From: Mycolicibacterium mageritense
Lineage (GTDB): Bacteria > Actinomycetota > Actinomycetes > Mycobacteriales > Mycobacteriaceae
Direction: 5' to 3'
DNA length: 64,000 nt
Assembly: GCF_010727475.1 (NCBI RefSeq)
Contig: NZ_AP022567.1
Coordinates: 1,736,001-1,800,000 of the forward strand
A model generated the notes under the pieces. The model was not told the origin of the DNA and did not search any database. It was given only the letters and a program-made list of their open reading frames with translations. Below, piece by piece: positions 17,123 through 26,474 of this stretch; within the stretch, counting starts at the first letter, position 1; every line of letters starts with the position of its first letter. The translations under genes and the position numbers were made by a program.

Positions 17123-18529
17123 CTATGCGTCTGCTTGCGCAATCCAGATGGTGCGGAGGTTGGTGAACTCGCGGACTCCGGCGGCGCCGAGTTCGCGGCC
17201 GTAGCCGCTGCGTTTGATCCCACCGAACGGCACGCGTGGATCCGACATCACCAATGAGTTGACGAACAGGACACCCGATTCGATGCGGCTGCCCACGGAC
17301 ACCGCGTGCTCGATGTCTCGACTCCAAACACTCGCGGCCAGACCGTATTCAGTGGAGTTGGCCACTGTGACTGCCTGATCATCGTCGTCGACTCGGATGA
17401 GAGCGACCACGGGCCCGAACGTTTCTTCGGCGAGTACTGGCATGTCGTGCGTGACATCGGTGAGCACGGTTGGGGCATAGAAGTTCCCGTCACGGTCCAG
17501 CCGTCGGCCCCCGGTCAGGACGGTGGCGCCTTGAGCCACAGACTTTTCGACCTGCCGCTGCACCTGCTCGAGGATGTCGGGTCGCGCCAGCGGGCCGACG
17601 GTGGTGGCGGCGTCGGTGGGATCACCCACGGTCAAGGACTCGACGGCCTCGACGAGTTTCTTCTGGAATCGATCGGCTATATCCTTGTGCACCACAATCC
17701 GTTTGGCTGCAATGCAGGTTTGGCCGCTGCACATGAACCGAGATTTGACCGCGTGTACCGCCGCGGCGTCTATGTCAGCGTCGGCGAGCACTACGAAGGG
17801 ATCGGACCCGCCCAGTTCGAGGACGCTCTTCTTCAGGGCCCGCCCGGCAGCAGAAGCGACATGCGCTCCCGCGCGAGTGGACCCGGTCAAGGTGACTGCG
17901 GCGACCCGGGAGTCGGAAATGAGGCGCTCGGCCACGGCGGCAACATCGGCCTCGTCCACGACCAGTGTCCGCAGCACGCCGCCGGGCAGAGCGGAGGCCT
18001 CGATCACTGCCTCGATCGCCAGTGCGCTACCTGTCACGTTGGATGCATGTTTGAGGAGCACCGTGTTGCCGGCAAGTAGCGCCGGTATGGCGAATCGGAA
18101 GACCTGCCACAGCGGGAAGTTCCAGGGCATCACGGCCAGAATCACACCGAGCGGCTCATAGACGAGTCGGCAGGATTGTGCGGGCACTGCAATGGATTCC
18201 GGCTGCAGGTAGCTGGCACCGTCTTCGGCGTACTGCCGGCATTGCCACACGCACTTGTCCACCTCGGCAGCCGCCTCCGCCACTGGTTTCCCCATCTCTG
18301 CGGTGACCAGCGCCGCCAACTCTAGCCGGCGCGCGTCGAGCGCGTCGGCGACAGTGCCGAGCAGGCGAGCCCGTTCCTCGACTGCAACACGGCGCCACAT
18401 CAGGCCCGTCGCATGGGTTTCCGCGAGTGCCTGCTCGATATCGGCATCGGTGAGAACGGGATAGTGATGTAGGGGCTCGTCGGTCGCGGGGTTGATCGTG
18501 ACGACGGTACGGGTATCCGTGGATGTCAT
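17123..18529 (-). CDS. NAD(P)-dependent aldehyde dehydrogenase (succinate-semialdehyde DH-like)
   Basis: 468 residues from ATG 18529, after CCAGGAGAGCC. Cofactor motif GSTRAGAHVA, catalytic Glu in VLELGGSDPF, catalytic Cys in FMCSGQTCIAAKR, and EETFGPVV near the end. Oxidises an aldehyde to the acid. It is last in the GMC operon and would complete oxidation of the aldehyde product of that module. Confidence 0.9.
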   Translation of the reverse strand: MTSTDTRTVVTINPATDEPLHHYPVLTDADIEQALAETHATGLMWRRVAVEERARLLGTVADALDARRLELAALVTAEMGKPVAEAAAEVDKCVWQCRQYAEDGASYLQPESIAVPAQSCRLVYEPLGVILAVMPWNFPLWQVFRFAIPALLAGNTVLLKHASNVTGSALAIEAVIEASALPGGVLRTLVVDEADVAAVAERLISDSRVAAVTLTGSTRAGAHVASAAGRALKKSVLELGGSDPFVVLADADIDAAAVHAVKSRFMCSGQTCIAAKRIVVHKDIADRFQKKLVEAVESLTVGDPTDAATTVGPLARPDILEQVQRQVEKSVAQGATVLTGGRRLDRDGNFYAPTVLTDVTHDMPVLAEETFGPVVALIRVDDDDQAVTVANSTEYGLAASVWSRDIEHAVSVGSRIESGVLFVNSLVMSDPRVPFGGIKRSGYGRELGAAGVREFTNLRTIWIAQADA

Positions 18530-18564
18530 GGCTCTCCTGGTAATCGAATGTCGTTGGGCAGCAG

Positions 18565-19044
18565 TCAGGCTTGGCGATATCGGGGGCCGCGTTCGACAAC
18601 GCGCATCAGCAACTCCTCGTCGATGTCTCCGCCGATTTGAGCGGTGCGAGGCTGCTGCCCGGTGTAGCCGAGTCGCTTGATCACGTCGCGGTGCGTGTAA
18701 TAGCCGCCCGCAACGATCAAACAAACTGCCTGATAGCGAACGGGATCAGTGGTGCGCAGACGGTCGAGGGCTACGGCAGGCGACAGTCCGCGGGTGGCTG
18801 ACCACGCGAGCCGCAACTCGTCGATGAGATCGGGGCGGGCTTTGAGGACAACGTCGAGTTGACCGGTGCTCACGTCCGCATCACTTGCCGCAGGCATCGT
18901 TTCCGAGGCGGGGATGAGCAGGTTTGCGATGCCGCTGAGCCAGTGACGGCATTCGTCGGTGACGCCTGAATCACGGCTCTGAGCGGACGGGTGTGACGTT
19001 GCGATGAAGGGCATCGGAAGCTCCTGGACCGTGGGCGCGTTCAT
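18565..19044 (-). CDS. Gluconate 2-dehydrogenase subunit 3-like small subunit
   Basis: 159 residues. The C-terminal signature GGYYTHRDVIKRLGYTGQQ is characteristic of the small subunit that partners GMC-type membrane or soluble sugar dehydrogenases. The start overlaps the GMC stop (ATGA), so the two are made together. Other members often carry a Tat signal; none is visible here, so the complex is probably cytoplasmic. Confidence 0.82.
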   Translation of the reverse strand: MNAPTVQELPMPFIATSHPSAQSRDSGVTDECRHWLSGIANLLIPASETMPAASDADVSTGQLDVVLKARPDLIDELRLAWSATRGLSPAVALDRLRTTDPVRYQAVCLIVAGGYYTHRDVIKRLGYTGQQPRTAQIGGDIDEELLMRVVERGPRYRQA

Positions 19045-20645
19045 GCGGGAACCTTCTGGTCGCGGCGGTTGGCGATGAGGTGTTCGGTCGATCGCAGAGC
19101 CAGCGCGCTGATGGTGCTGGTCGGGTTAACTCCTCCCGAGGTGACGAAGACGCTGCCGTCGACGATGTAGAGATTGGGGATGTCATGTGAGCGCCCATAC
19201 TGGTCGACGACCGAAGTTCGAGGGTCGTCACCCATGCGCGCGGTGCCGAGAAGATGCCAGCCCGAGTAGCGCATCAGCGATTCGACCGCGGTGTCGTACG
19301 CGCCGGCGGCCTGCATGGATTCCACGGCGCGAGCGATGTGGAAATCGAGCAGCTTGCGCGAGTTATCGCTCACCGCATAGGCGATCTTCGGTGCGGGAAT
19401 GCCAGACGAATCCGTCAACGACCCGTCCACCGTCACACGGTTGTTCTCGTCAGGCAAGTCCTCGCCGAAAATGCCCCAGCTGATCGTGCGGCCGAGGTGT
19501 CGGCAGACGTGGTCATGATGCGCTTGCCCCCAGACGTCCTGCCCCGCGCGTGTCGGCATCGCTGCGTTCAGCGGTCCCCCGGTGGGTGCCAGACTCCATT
19601 TGGCTCCGCGCACGAAGTCGCGGTCGGGTGAGGTCTCATAGAATTCGTAACACGCAATCTTGGCTCCTACGTGGCCATTCCAGCTGGCCAGGTCTTCATC
19701 GAAGTAGCCCGTCACATTGGCGAACGGGTGGACCATCAGGCGACGTCCGAGCATTCCACTGGAGTTCGCCAGGCCGTCGGGGTGGCCCGAGGTTGCGGAG
19801 TTGAGCAGAATACGCGGAGTCCCAATGGCATTGGCGGCGAGGATGACAACGTCAGCGTGGACGGCATCCCATGACCCGTCAAGGCGCACGAACTCGGCCC
19901 CGGCAGCCAAACCGTTCGACGACATGAGAATTCGGGATACCCGTGCACCCGTCAGCAGGCGGACGCCGTTGGCAGTCGCATCGGGCCAGTGCGTCAGGTC
20001 GGTAGAGGCCTTGGCCCCTTCCGGGCACCCTTGCATGCACGCACCGAACTGCACGCAGGGACGCCGTCCCCGATACGGCGCGGACAGCACCGCCTGTGCG
20101 GCGGGCCACCAGTGCCAGCCGAGTTTGTCATGCGCTTGCGCCATCCGTGCCCCGATTGCGCCGATGGGAAGTGGGGGAAGCGGCGGACCCGCCCCGTCGG
20201 GATAAGCGGGATCGCCTTCGACACCGGACACCCCGAACGCCTCATCGGTGCGCTGATAAAACGGTTGCAGGTCGGAGTAGCGCAGCGGCCAATCGTCGGC
20301 GACACCATCGAGGGTGCGGACCCGAAAATCGGAGGGCAGCAGGCGGGGCCAATCTCCGGCGTAGAGGATCATGCTGCCGCCGACACCGGCGAACATCAAC
20401 GGCGCAATGTCAGACGCGCTGTCGTCGATTGGATAGTCCGCGGGATTGCCCCGCACGTTGGGACTACCTGACCACTGCTTGCGCGCTTCCAATTCGTACG
20501 TGCTTCGTTGCGCCGGATAGTCAGCGCGTTGTGGCCAGTTCCCCTGTTCCAGACAGACCACGTCGAAGCCTGCGGCCGACAGTGCCCCAGCTGCGACACC
20601 GCCCGACGCGCCGGCGCCGATGATCAGGACGTCAGCGTGTTCCAT
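19041..20645 (-). CDS. GMC-family FAD-dependent sugar/polyol dehydrogenase
   Basis: 534 residues from ATG 20645, after GGAAAGGATCGTG. The FAD-binding motif is VLIIGAGASGGVAAGAL. A Cys-rich stretch CVQFGACMQGCPEGAKAS is typical of the gluconate-2-dehydrogenase/glucoside-3-dehydrogenase branch. The C-terminal GMC signature is seen in SGWHLLGTARMGDDP and GGVNPTSTISALALR. It takes electrons from a sugar or polyol hydroxyl. With the small subunit and the ALDH it forms a leftward operon whose promoter carries a LacI box. Confidence 0.9.
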   Translation of the reverse strand: MEHADVLIIGAGASGGVAAGALSAAGFDVVCLEQGNWPQRADYPAQRSTYELEARKQWSGSPNVRGNPADYPIDDSASDIAPLMFAGVGGSMILYAGDWPRLLPSDFRVRTLDGVADDWPLRYSDLQPFYQRTDEAFGVSGVEGDPAYPDGAGPPLPPLPIGAIGARMAQAHDKLGWHWWPAAQAVLSAPYRGRRPCVQFGACMQGCPEGAKASTDLTHWPDATANGVRLLTGARVSRILMSSNGLAAGAEFVRLDGSWDAVHADVVILAANAIGTPRILLNSATSGHPDGLANSSGMLGRRLMVHPFANVTGYFDEDLASWNGHVGAKIACYEFYETSPDRDFVRGAKWSLAPTGGPLNAAMPTRAGQDVWGQAHHDHVCRHLGRTISWGIFGEDLPDENNRVTVDGSLTDSSGIPAPKIAYAVSDNSRKLLDFHIARAVESMQAAGAYDTAVESLMRYSGWHLLGTARMGDDPRTSVVDQYGRSHDIPNLYIVDGSVFVTSGGVNPTSTISALALRSTEHLIANRRDQKVPA

Positions 20646-20656
20646 CACGATCCTTT

Positions 20657-20695
20657 CCAGCGCTTGGAGGCTTTAACCGTAGGTAAGCGCTTTCC
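20657..20695. promoter_or_regulatory. LacI-family operators in front of the GMC operon
   Basis: GGTAAGCGCTTTCC at 20682-20695 is the exact reverse complement of the box at 21977-21990. A weaker site, CCAGCGCTTGG, is at 20657-20667. The central AGCGCT with flanking AA/TT is the usual LacI/GalR core. Confidence 0.75.
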
Positions 20696-20801
20696 TCACG
20701 ACCATAGGCGCTGAGGTCATCGTGTGGCAAGCGTCACGTGAGGACGGGTTGGCTGCGGCAGCGTCGACCGCAGCCGAATCGCGCGCTCCGGCCCGGTGGG
20801 T

Positions 20802-21851
20802 CTACCGGTGCCGAGCGGGGGCTGTGCTTGACCGAACCACCAGATCAGTCGATACGTGGATGTTCCGAGGCCGGCCGGTGCCGGCGTCATCAGCGCTGAG
20901 GATCATCTCCATCGCCTGCGCCCCCATCTCCTCCAACGGCAGACGCACCGTGGTCAACGGTGTGCGCAGATCTGCCGCGAACCACAGGTCGTCGAAGCCG
21001 ACCACCGACACGTCGGTCGGCACCCGACGGCCGAGGTGTTCGGTCAAAGCGGCCAGGGCACCCGCCGCCATCAGGTCATTGAGTGCAAACACCGCGGTGA
21101 TCTCGGGGTCGCGATCGAACAACTCCAGTGCCGCAGAAAACCCTCCGTCGCGGCTGAAGCCACCGCCTGCCACCGGAATCTGTTCGGCCGGAAGCCCAAA
21201 TGCCGACCACGCATCCATGAATCCGGCCAAACGGTCACGCACCGAGAACAGAAATGAGGGGCCGGCGATGAGGCCTACCTTGCGGTGGCCGAGGTCATAC
21301 AGATGTCGGGCCACCTGTGCGCCGCCACGCGTATTGGCAGGCAGCACAGTGGGATACGGCAAGCCATAGTCGCTCACAAGCGCGACTCGACCGCCGCTGC
21401 GTTCAAACCCCGCCAGTGCCTCGCCGAGCGCTTCTGTGTGTCCCTCGCGCATCACCCCGCTACCGGCGAGAAGCAGGGCGCGAACACGCTGAGCCCGAAG
21501 CCGCTTGACGTAGTCGATCTCCCGGTCCGGGTCGTGAAAGGTATTGGCCAGGGTGGTCAGCAATGCGTGGCGGGCAGCCACCGTCATGACGCCGCGAGCG
21601 ATCGCCGCGAAGTAGGGGTCATCGACCTCGTGCACGATCAGGCCCACGACTGAGGTGGTCGAACGCGCAAGCGCCTGGGCGGGACCGTTGGAGACATAGC
21701 CGAGATCGTCGGCGGCACGACGAATCCGGGCAGCGGTCGCGTCACTGACGACGCGATTGCTGCCGTTGAGCACTCGCGACGCGGTGGCCAGCGACAACCC
21801 TGCCCGGTCTGCCACGTCCTGCAGAGTCACAACACTGCCGTCCACCACCAT
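20802..21851 (-). CDS. LacI/GalR-family repressor
   Basis: 349 residues from ATG 21851; ATG 21872 or the following GTGs are alternatives. The HTH plus hinge is TLQDVADRAGLSLATASRVL then NGSNRVVS, and the periplasmic-binding-like sensor domain follows (VVGLIVHEVDDPYFAAIA, GFDDLWFAADLRTPLTTVRL). It lies between two operons that share its predicted operator, so it is the local regulator of both. The ligand is probably the sugar or its metabolite. Confidence 0.92.
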   Translation of the reverse strand: MVVDGSVVTLQDVADRAGLSLATASRVLNGSNRVVSDATAARIRRAADDLGYVSNGPAQALARSTTSVVGLIVHEVDDPYFAAIARGVMTVAARHALLTTLANTFHDPDREIDYVKRLRAQRVRALLLAGSGVMREGHTEALGEALAGFERSGGRVALVSDYGLPYPTVLPANTRGGAQVARHLYDLGHRKVGLIAGPSFLFSVRDRLAGFMDAWSAFGLPAEQIPVAGGGFSRDGGFSAALELFDRDPEITAVFALNDLMAAGALAALTEHLGRRVPTDVSVVGFDDLWFAADLRTPLTTVRLPLEEMGAQAMEMILSADDAGTGRPRNIHVSTDLVVRSSTAPARHR

Positions 21852-21976
21852 CCTCCGTCGTAGCCGCCTCATCAGGCACTCTAGTCGCCCTCGAGGGCTA
21901 ACCGACCTGAGCCGGCTGTGTCCCAGAACCAAAAACCGCCCCATGGTTGCGCCGGTCACGCTGACCGTGCTTCGAT

Positions 21977-21990
21977 GGAAAGCGCTTACC
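21977..21990. promoter_or_regulatory. LacI-family operator in front of the Gfo/Idh operon
   Basis: GGAAAGCGCTTACC, 26 bp upstream of the ATG at 22017. Identical to the inverted copy at 20682-20695. The position overlaps the expected promoter or transcription start, so binding would block expression. Confidence 0.75.
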
Positions 21991-22016
21991 TTTTGAGTCC
22001 AAAAACGGAGGAACAT

Positions 22017-23204
22017 ATGCCGCCCGCACGCATCGGAATCATCATGAACGGGGCTTCTGGCCGCATGGGTTATCGCCAACACTTGACGCGGTCGATCCTG
22101 CCGATCCGCGATGCAGGCGGCGTGTTGCTCTCGGATAACCGGACGCGGGTGCAGGTCGAGCCGATCTTGGTCGGCCGCGACCTCAAGAAGCTGAACGAGA
22201 TCGCCGATCGCCACGACATTTCGCACATCTCCACCGACCTCGACGCGTGTCTGGCCGATCCGCAATGGGACATCTACGCGGATTTCCTCGTCACGAAGGC
22301 ACGAGTTCCCGCGCTGCGCAAGGCCATCGACGCCGGCAAGGCGATCTACACCGAGAAGCCCACCGCCGAGACTTTCGACGAAGCGCTCGACCTGGCCCGC
22401 CGCGCCCAGCGTGCCGGTGTGAAGAACGGAGTGGTGCACGACAAACTGTTCCTGCCCGGCCTGGTCAAGCTCAAACAGCTGATCGACTCCGGCTTCTTCG
22501 GACGAATCCTCTCGGTGCGCGGTGAGTTCGGGTACTGGGTCTTCGAAGGCGACTGGCAATCCGCGCAGCGGCCCAGCTGGAACTACCGCACCGAAGACGG
22601 CGGCGGAATCGTGGTCGACATGTTCCCCCACTGGAACTATGTACTCGAATACCTTTTCGGGACCGTGGAATCGGTCTACACCCAGACTGCCACCCATATC
22701 CCCGTCCGCGTCGACGAGGCCGGTAATCCTTATGCCGCAACGGCAGACGACGCGGCCTATGCGGTGTTCGAGTTGGCCGGTGGAATCATCGCGCAACTAA
22801 ACTCGAGCTGGACGGTCCGCGTCAACCGTCGGGAACTCGTGGAGTTCCAAGTCGACGGCACTCACGGCAGCGCAGTTGCCGGGCTGTTCGACTGCAGAGT
22901 TCAGCACCGCAACACCACGCCCCGCCCGGTCTGGAACCCCGACCTACCCGACGCCCACGATTACCCAGCCGATTGGGTCGCAGTGCCCGACAACTGCCCC
23001 GTCGACAACGGCTTCAAGGCCCAGTGGGAGCAATTCATCCGCCATGTCGTCGAAGATGCACCACATCCCTACGACTTCTTGTCTGGCGCCAGGGGTGTAC
23101 GCCTGGCCGAGGCCGGTTTGGAAAGCGCACGCACCGGCAACCGGATTCAGCTCACGCACCTGGCCGCCGACCACCCCGACGACCTGGCAGTGAGGCTGCG
23201 ATGA
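22017..23204 (+). CDS. Gfo/Idh/MocA-family NAD(P)-dependent sugar oxidoreductase
   Basis: 395 residues from ATG 22017, after ACGGAGGAAC. N-terminal Rossmann domain (IGIIMNGASGRMGYRQHL); the family Glu-Lys-Pro motif is in IYTEKPTAET. Members oxidise or reduce sugar and inositol hydroxyls, often acting on 3-keto sugars. First gene of the rightward LacI-controlled operon. Confidence 0.9.
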   Translation: MPPARIGIIMNGASGRMGYRQHLTRSILPIRDAGGVLLSDNRTRVQVEPILVGRDLKKLNEIADRHDISHISTDLDACLADPQWDIYADFLVTKARVPALRKAIDAGKAIYTEKPTAETFDEALDLARRAQRAGVKNGVVHDKLFLPGLVKLKQLIDSGFFGRILSVRGEFGYWVFEGDWQSAQRPSWNYRTEDGGGIVVDMFPHWNYVLEYLFGTVESVYTQTATHIPVRVDEAGNPYAATADDAAYAVFELAGGIIAQLNSSWTVRVNRRELVEFQVDGTHGSAVAGLFDCRVQHRNTTPRPVWNPDLPDAHDYPADWVAVPDNCPVDNGFKAQWEQFIRHVVEDAPHPYDFLSGARGVRLAEAGLESARTGNRIQLTHLAADHPDDLAVRLR

Positions 23205-24397
23205 CCGAGATTTCGCTGATCGACGAGTCGGGCACGCTCACCACACACCAGCTCCGTGACAACGACCTCCGTCCACCGGCCTCGGTGCCACCGACGGCGC
23301 GGATCGCCTACGCCGCAGCCCACGTGATCCCCCGAGCGACAGGCAACAATGTGCCCGGTGCCCCAGCCGATATCGACTGGGACGCCACCATGGAGTTTCG
23401 CCACCACCTGTGGTCGTGGCATCTAGGCGTAGCCGACGCGATGGATACCGCCCAACGCAACATGGGTCTCGACGCTGTCGCGGTCCGTGAGCTGATCAGA
23501 CGCAGCGCGACAGAGGCGCAGTCTGTCGGTGGAGCGCTGGTGGTCGGCATCAACACCGACCACGTCGCGACGACCTACATTTCACTCGACGAAGTAATCA
23601 GCGCGTATGTCGAGCAACTCCATCAGGCCGAAGACGTTGGAGCACAAGCTGTGATGATGGCCAGCCGCCATCTCGCACGGGTCGCCGACGGGCCCGCCGA
23701 CTACAGCCGCGTATACGACGCTGTACTGTCTCGCGCGGGAAGGCCTGTCATCCTGCACTGGCTGGGAACACCATTCGATGCCGCGCTGGCAGGCTACTTC
23801 GGATCAGATGACCTCGCTTCGGCACGTCGCACAGTGCGTACCATCATCGAAGACAACATCGACCGGGTCGCCGGCATCAAAGTAAGCCTTCTCGACGGCA
23901 CAACAGAGATTGCACTTCGACGCGAACTTCCAGACTCGGTACGTGTTTTCACCGGCGACGACTACAACTACGTCGACCTCATCGCCGGTGGCACCGAAGG
24001 CCACTGCGATGCCCTGCTCGGCGCTTTCGCCACCTGTGCGCCTATCGCATCAGCCGCACTGTCAGCGCTCGATGCCGGCGACATGTGCGGCTTTCGCGCG
24101 CTGCTGCAACCCACCCAGGCACTGGCACGTCACGTCTTCGCCAGTCCCACCGAGTATTACAAGACCGGCGTGACGTTTCTGTCGTGGCTCAACGGTCACC
24201 AACCGGCCTTCGCGATGGTCAACGGTCTGCATTCGGCACGAAGCCTGCCGCATCTGTCGCGACTGGTGCAGCTCGCCGACGCCGCGGGCGCGCTCGAACA
24301 ACCCGAGCTGGCCGCACAACGCTGGACTGATCTGCTGACCGTCTACGGTGTCCGGTCGACCGTCCGATCCTTAATGACCACCGGAGACAGAACATGA
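23201..24397 (+). CDS. DUF993 protein (dihydrodipicolinate-synthase-like TIM barrel)
   Basis: 398 residues, ATGA-coupled to the Gfo/Idh gene. Conserved stretches IDWDATMEFRHHLWSWHLGV, VVGINTDHV, VILHWLGTPFDAAL, AGIKVSLLD and YYKTGVTFLSWLNGHQ. The family is distantly related to class I aldolases; the Lys in GIKVSLLD could be the Schiff-base lysine. No member's reaction is known to me. The context suggests cleavage of a keto-sugar-derived acid. Confidence 0.82.
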   Translation: MTEISLIDESGTLTTHQLRDNDLRPPASVPPTARIAYAAAHVIPRATGNNVPGAPADIDWDATMEFRHHLWSWHLGVADAMDTAQRNMGLDAVAVRELIRRSATEAQSVGGALVVGINTDHVATTYISLDEVISAYVEQLHQAEDVGAQAVMMASRHLARVADGPADYSRVYDAVLSRAGRPVILHWLGTPFDAALAGYFGSDDLASARRTVRTIIEDNIDRVAGIKVSLLDGTTEIALRRELPDSVRVFTGDDYNYVDLIAGGTEGHCDALLGAFATCAPIASAALSALDAGDMCGFRALLQPTQALARHVFASPTEYYKTGVTFLSWLNGHQPAFAMVNGLHSARSLPHLSRLVQLADAAGALEQPELAAQRWTDLLTVYGVRSTVRSLMTTGDRT

Positions 24398-24717
24398 AAC
24401 CAGCACCGAAATATCAAGCCGCAATGACCCTCTATCACTTAGGGCATCAAGGAATCTGGGAACACCACCTGTTTTCGCTCATGCGTCAGCACTATCGCGA
24501 CAGTGAATTGAGCGGTCTGCGGGAAGATCTCATCGGACTCAGCACCGTGGGATGGGTCGACGTTGTCGACCAACGCGAGCATCGCAGGCAGATACTGCGC
24601 CAATACCGCCTCGCCGCGTCGGCAAGGCCACTCATCGAATACCAGCTCAATCTGGACACCTACCTTCCCACCGACCTCGACGCCGTGGCGCTATCACGCA
24701 AGGACGCATCGCGATGA
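24394..24717 (+). CDS. Small uncharacterised protein of the sugar operon
   Basis: 107 residues, overlapping both neighbours by 4 bp. Not a family I know. Charged, probably helical (MRQHYRDSELSGLREDLIGL; QREHRRQILRQYRLAA), with WVDVVDQREHRR in the middle. The tight coupling between the DUF993 enzyme and the carrier suggests a role in the same pathway. Confidence 0.75.
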   Translation: MKPAPKYQAAMTLYHLGHQGIWEHHLFSLMRQHYRDSELSGLREDLIGLSTVGWVDVVDQREHRRQILRQYRLAASARPLIEYQLNLDTYLPTDLDAVALSRKDASR

Positions 24718-25739
24718 CTCATCTGCAACCTGCAGCACCCACCGACCTTGCCGAACGGTCCCGGCTGGCCGACGGCAAGAAAACGCGGATGGGAATGATC
24801 TATGCCGTCCTCGCCGCACCAGCACTAGGACTCGCATTCGGCTTGCTTGGCTCGATCGTCGGCGCGCCTCCCTTCAACATCGAAGCCCCCACGGGGGCCT
24901 TCGCACTCGTTGCCGTACTCCAGGTGCCATTCGGCGTGCTGGGTGTGGCGGTGTTCCTCGCAGTCAGTGGGACGTGGCGCGACGTACTGCGAGTCCTGGG
25001 ACATCGGGTCAGTTGGTGGAACCTGTTCGTCGCCGTCGGCGGATTCGTCGGCGACCTGTGTTTCGCAGCTGCATCGGGCCTCATCGGCGGCGCACTCGCA
25101 GGAGCCGTGGGCGGACTCGCCGGCGTCGTCGGCGCAATCGTCGGCGCCGCGCTCTACCGCGAACGCATCCTGCGGCCCTCGACGCTCCTCGGACTCGGTG
25201 CCCTGGCCATCGGTATCTGGCTGGCCGTCTCGGGCGGCCAGATCGGTGCTCCGACCCACGGACTGCACTTCGCGGTCGGCCTGCTGATCATCGTCGTCGC
25301 CGTATTGACCTGGGGTTTCGAAAGTTTCGCCATCGCAGCCGGAACAGACCTGATGCCCGCGGAGGGATTCCTCTGGTGGCGAGCCTTCCTCGAACTTGTC
25401 ATCGCCAACGCGTTGTTGTTCCTGCTGTTTCCATCCGGACGCGAAATCGCCGAACTTGCCTGGGCAGACCCGCGTCTGATCGCGATGGGCGCTGTCATCG
25501 GCCTCGGCTGGGCCATCTGGATGATCATGGGCTACTACATCGGGATCTCCTATGCCGGCGCTGTGCGCGGTGGAGTACTGACCAACACCCTCGCCTTCTT
25601 CTTCATCGCGTTCTTCTCACTGACCGTCTACGGCGCCCCCTTCAGCGTGATCGTCATCATCGGCTCGATATGCACTGTCCTCGGTGCGATGTTCATCGTC
25701 ACCGAACCCAAGTCCTACATCGCGCGGCAGCGCGGATAG
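24714..25739 (+). CDS. DMT-superfamily transporter (EamA-like)
   Basis: 341 residues from ATG 24714. About ten hydrophobic segments, with a duplicated-half layout (GLIGGALAGAVGGLAGVVGA in the first half; GYYIGISYAGAVRGGVLTN in the second). The DMT superfamily moves metabolites such as sugars and amino acids. In this operon it is the obvious uptake route for the substrate. It is followed by two tiny membrane proteins, unusual for this family. Confidence 0.85.
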   Translation: MTHLQPAAPTDLAERSRLADGKKTRMGMIYAVLAAPALGLAFGLLGSIVGAPPFNIEAPTGAFALVAVLQVPFGVLGVAVFLAVSGTWRDVLRVLGHRVSWWNLFVAVGGFVGDLCFAAASGLIGGALAGAVGGLAGVVGAIVGAALYRERILRPSTLLGLGALAIGIWLAVSGGQIGAPTHGLHFAVGLLIIVVAVLTWGFESFAIAAGTDLMPAEGFLWWRAFLELVIANALLFLLFPSGREIAELAWADPRLIAMGAVIGLGWAIWMIMGYYIGISYAGAVRGGVLTNTLAFFFIAFFSLTVYGAPFSVIVIIGSICTVLGAMFIVTEPKSYIARQRG

Positions 25740-25756
25740 ACCGGCAAGGAGCACTC

Positions 25757-26026
25757 ATGACCCAGCAGCCAATCCTCGATCCAGACACCGAATCCGCACT
25801 CATGGACATCTATCTCGCCGGTGCACGCACCGCCAAAATTCGACGCCTTTCGGCACTGATTGTCTTGTGCGCGTTGTTGCTCGGCGTTCTTGTCCTCATC
25901 TACATCAACGACTGGTACGCACAATCAGGCGGTGGCGGCGCAGGCTGGGTGTTCTGCGGCATCGTCGTGGCGCTGTGCGCGATTGGCGGGGTACTGATCG
26001 ACATCTTCTACCGAAAGGATCTCTGA
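25757..26026 (+). CDS. Small two-helix membrane protein
   Basis: 89 residues from ATG 25757, after GGCAAGGAGCACTC. Soluble N-terminus (about 28 residues), then two hydrophobic helices: ALIVLCALLLGVLVLIYI and GWVFCGIVVALCAIGGVLI. They are joined by a Gly-rich loop (AQSGGGGAG). No family recognised. The position right after the DMT carrier suggests an accessory subunit. Confidence 0.72.
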   Translation: MTQQPILDPDTESALMDIYLAGARTAKIRRLSALIVLCALLLGVLVLIYINDWYAQSGGGGAGWVFCGIVVALCAIGGVLIDIFYRKDL

Positions 26027-26027
26027 C

Positions 26028-26177
26028 GTGGAGAGTAACCAACAACCCGAGGCGCAGTCGGCAGCGCTTCCTCTTCTCGACGCCCGAGCCTGGGCACTCG
26101 GTTTTCTCGTCTTCTCCGTCATCGTCGCGGTGATCTTCTCCCAGTACCTCATCGATTTCATCGCCAGCGCCCACTGA
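26028..26177 (+). CDS. Very small single-helix membrane protein
   Basis: 49 residues from GTG 26028, one base after the preceding stop codon; TGA at 26175-26177. Polar start (ESNQQPEAQSA), then one membrane helix (WALGFLVFSVIVAVIFSQYL) and a short tail DFIASAH. AAAGGATC lies 9-15 bp upstream. The same codon-usage pattern as the operon and the clean amphipathic layout support a real gene. Function unknown; probably a partner of the carrier. Confidence 0.6.
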   Translation: MESNQQPEAQSAALPLLDARAWALGFLVFSVIVAVIFSQYLIDFIASAH

Positions 26178-26474
26178 AGCGACCAGCACCGGTCCATCTC
26201 AGAAATCACGAAAACGGCGAAGCCAAGATCCTGGCGCCCAAGTAGACCCGCTCCCCCGTATGGCGTCACCGCACGATCGGTGTCACTTGGCGTCGGCGCT
26301 CGCGGGATTGGCGAAGGAAGTCGCCGGCCAGACCACGAGCGGTGCGTAGCGGACTGCGGCCACTGCGGTGTGCCGATTCGTCTGCGAGCAACCCATATTC
26401 ACCGCGGGTGGAGCGATCGCGGCACCGTAGCTAGCTTCCCGAAAAGGGTGGGCTGTTTGGTCCCCTGGGGTTAG

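Noticed and set aside
21873..22796. Long upstream extension of the LacI reading frame (total 664 codons)
   Set aside because: The extension runs antisense through the promoter and the Gfo/Idh gene. The HTH begins at the expected distance from the ATG at 21851.
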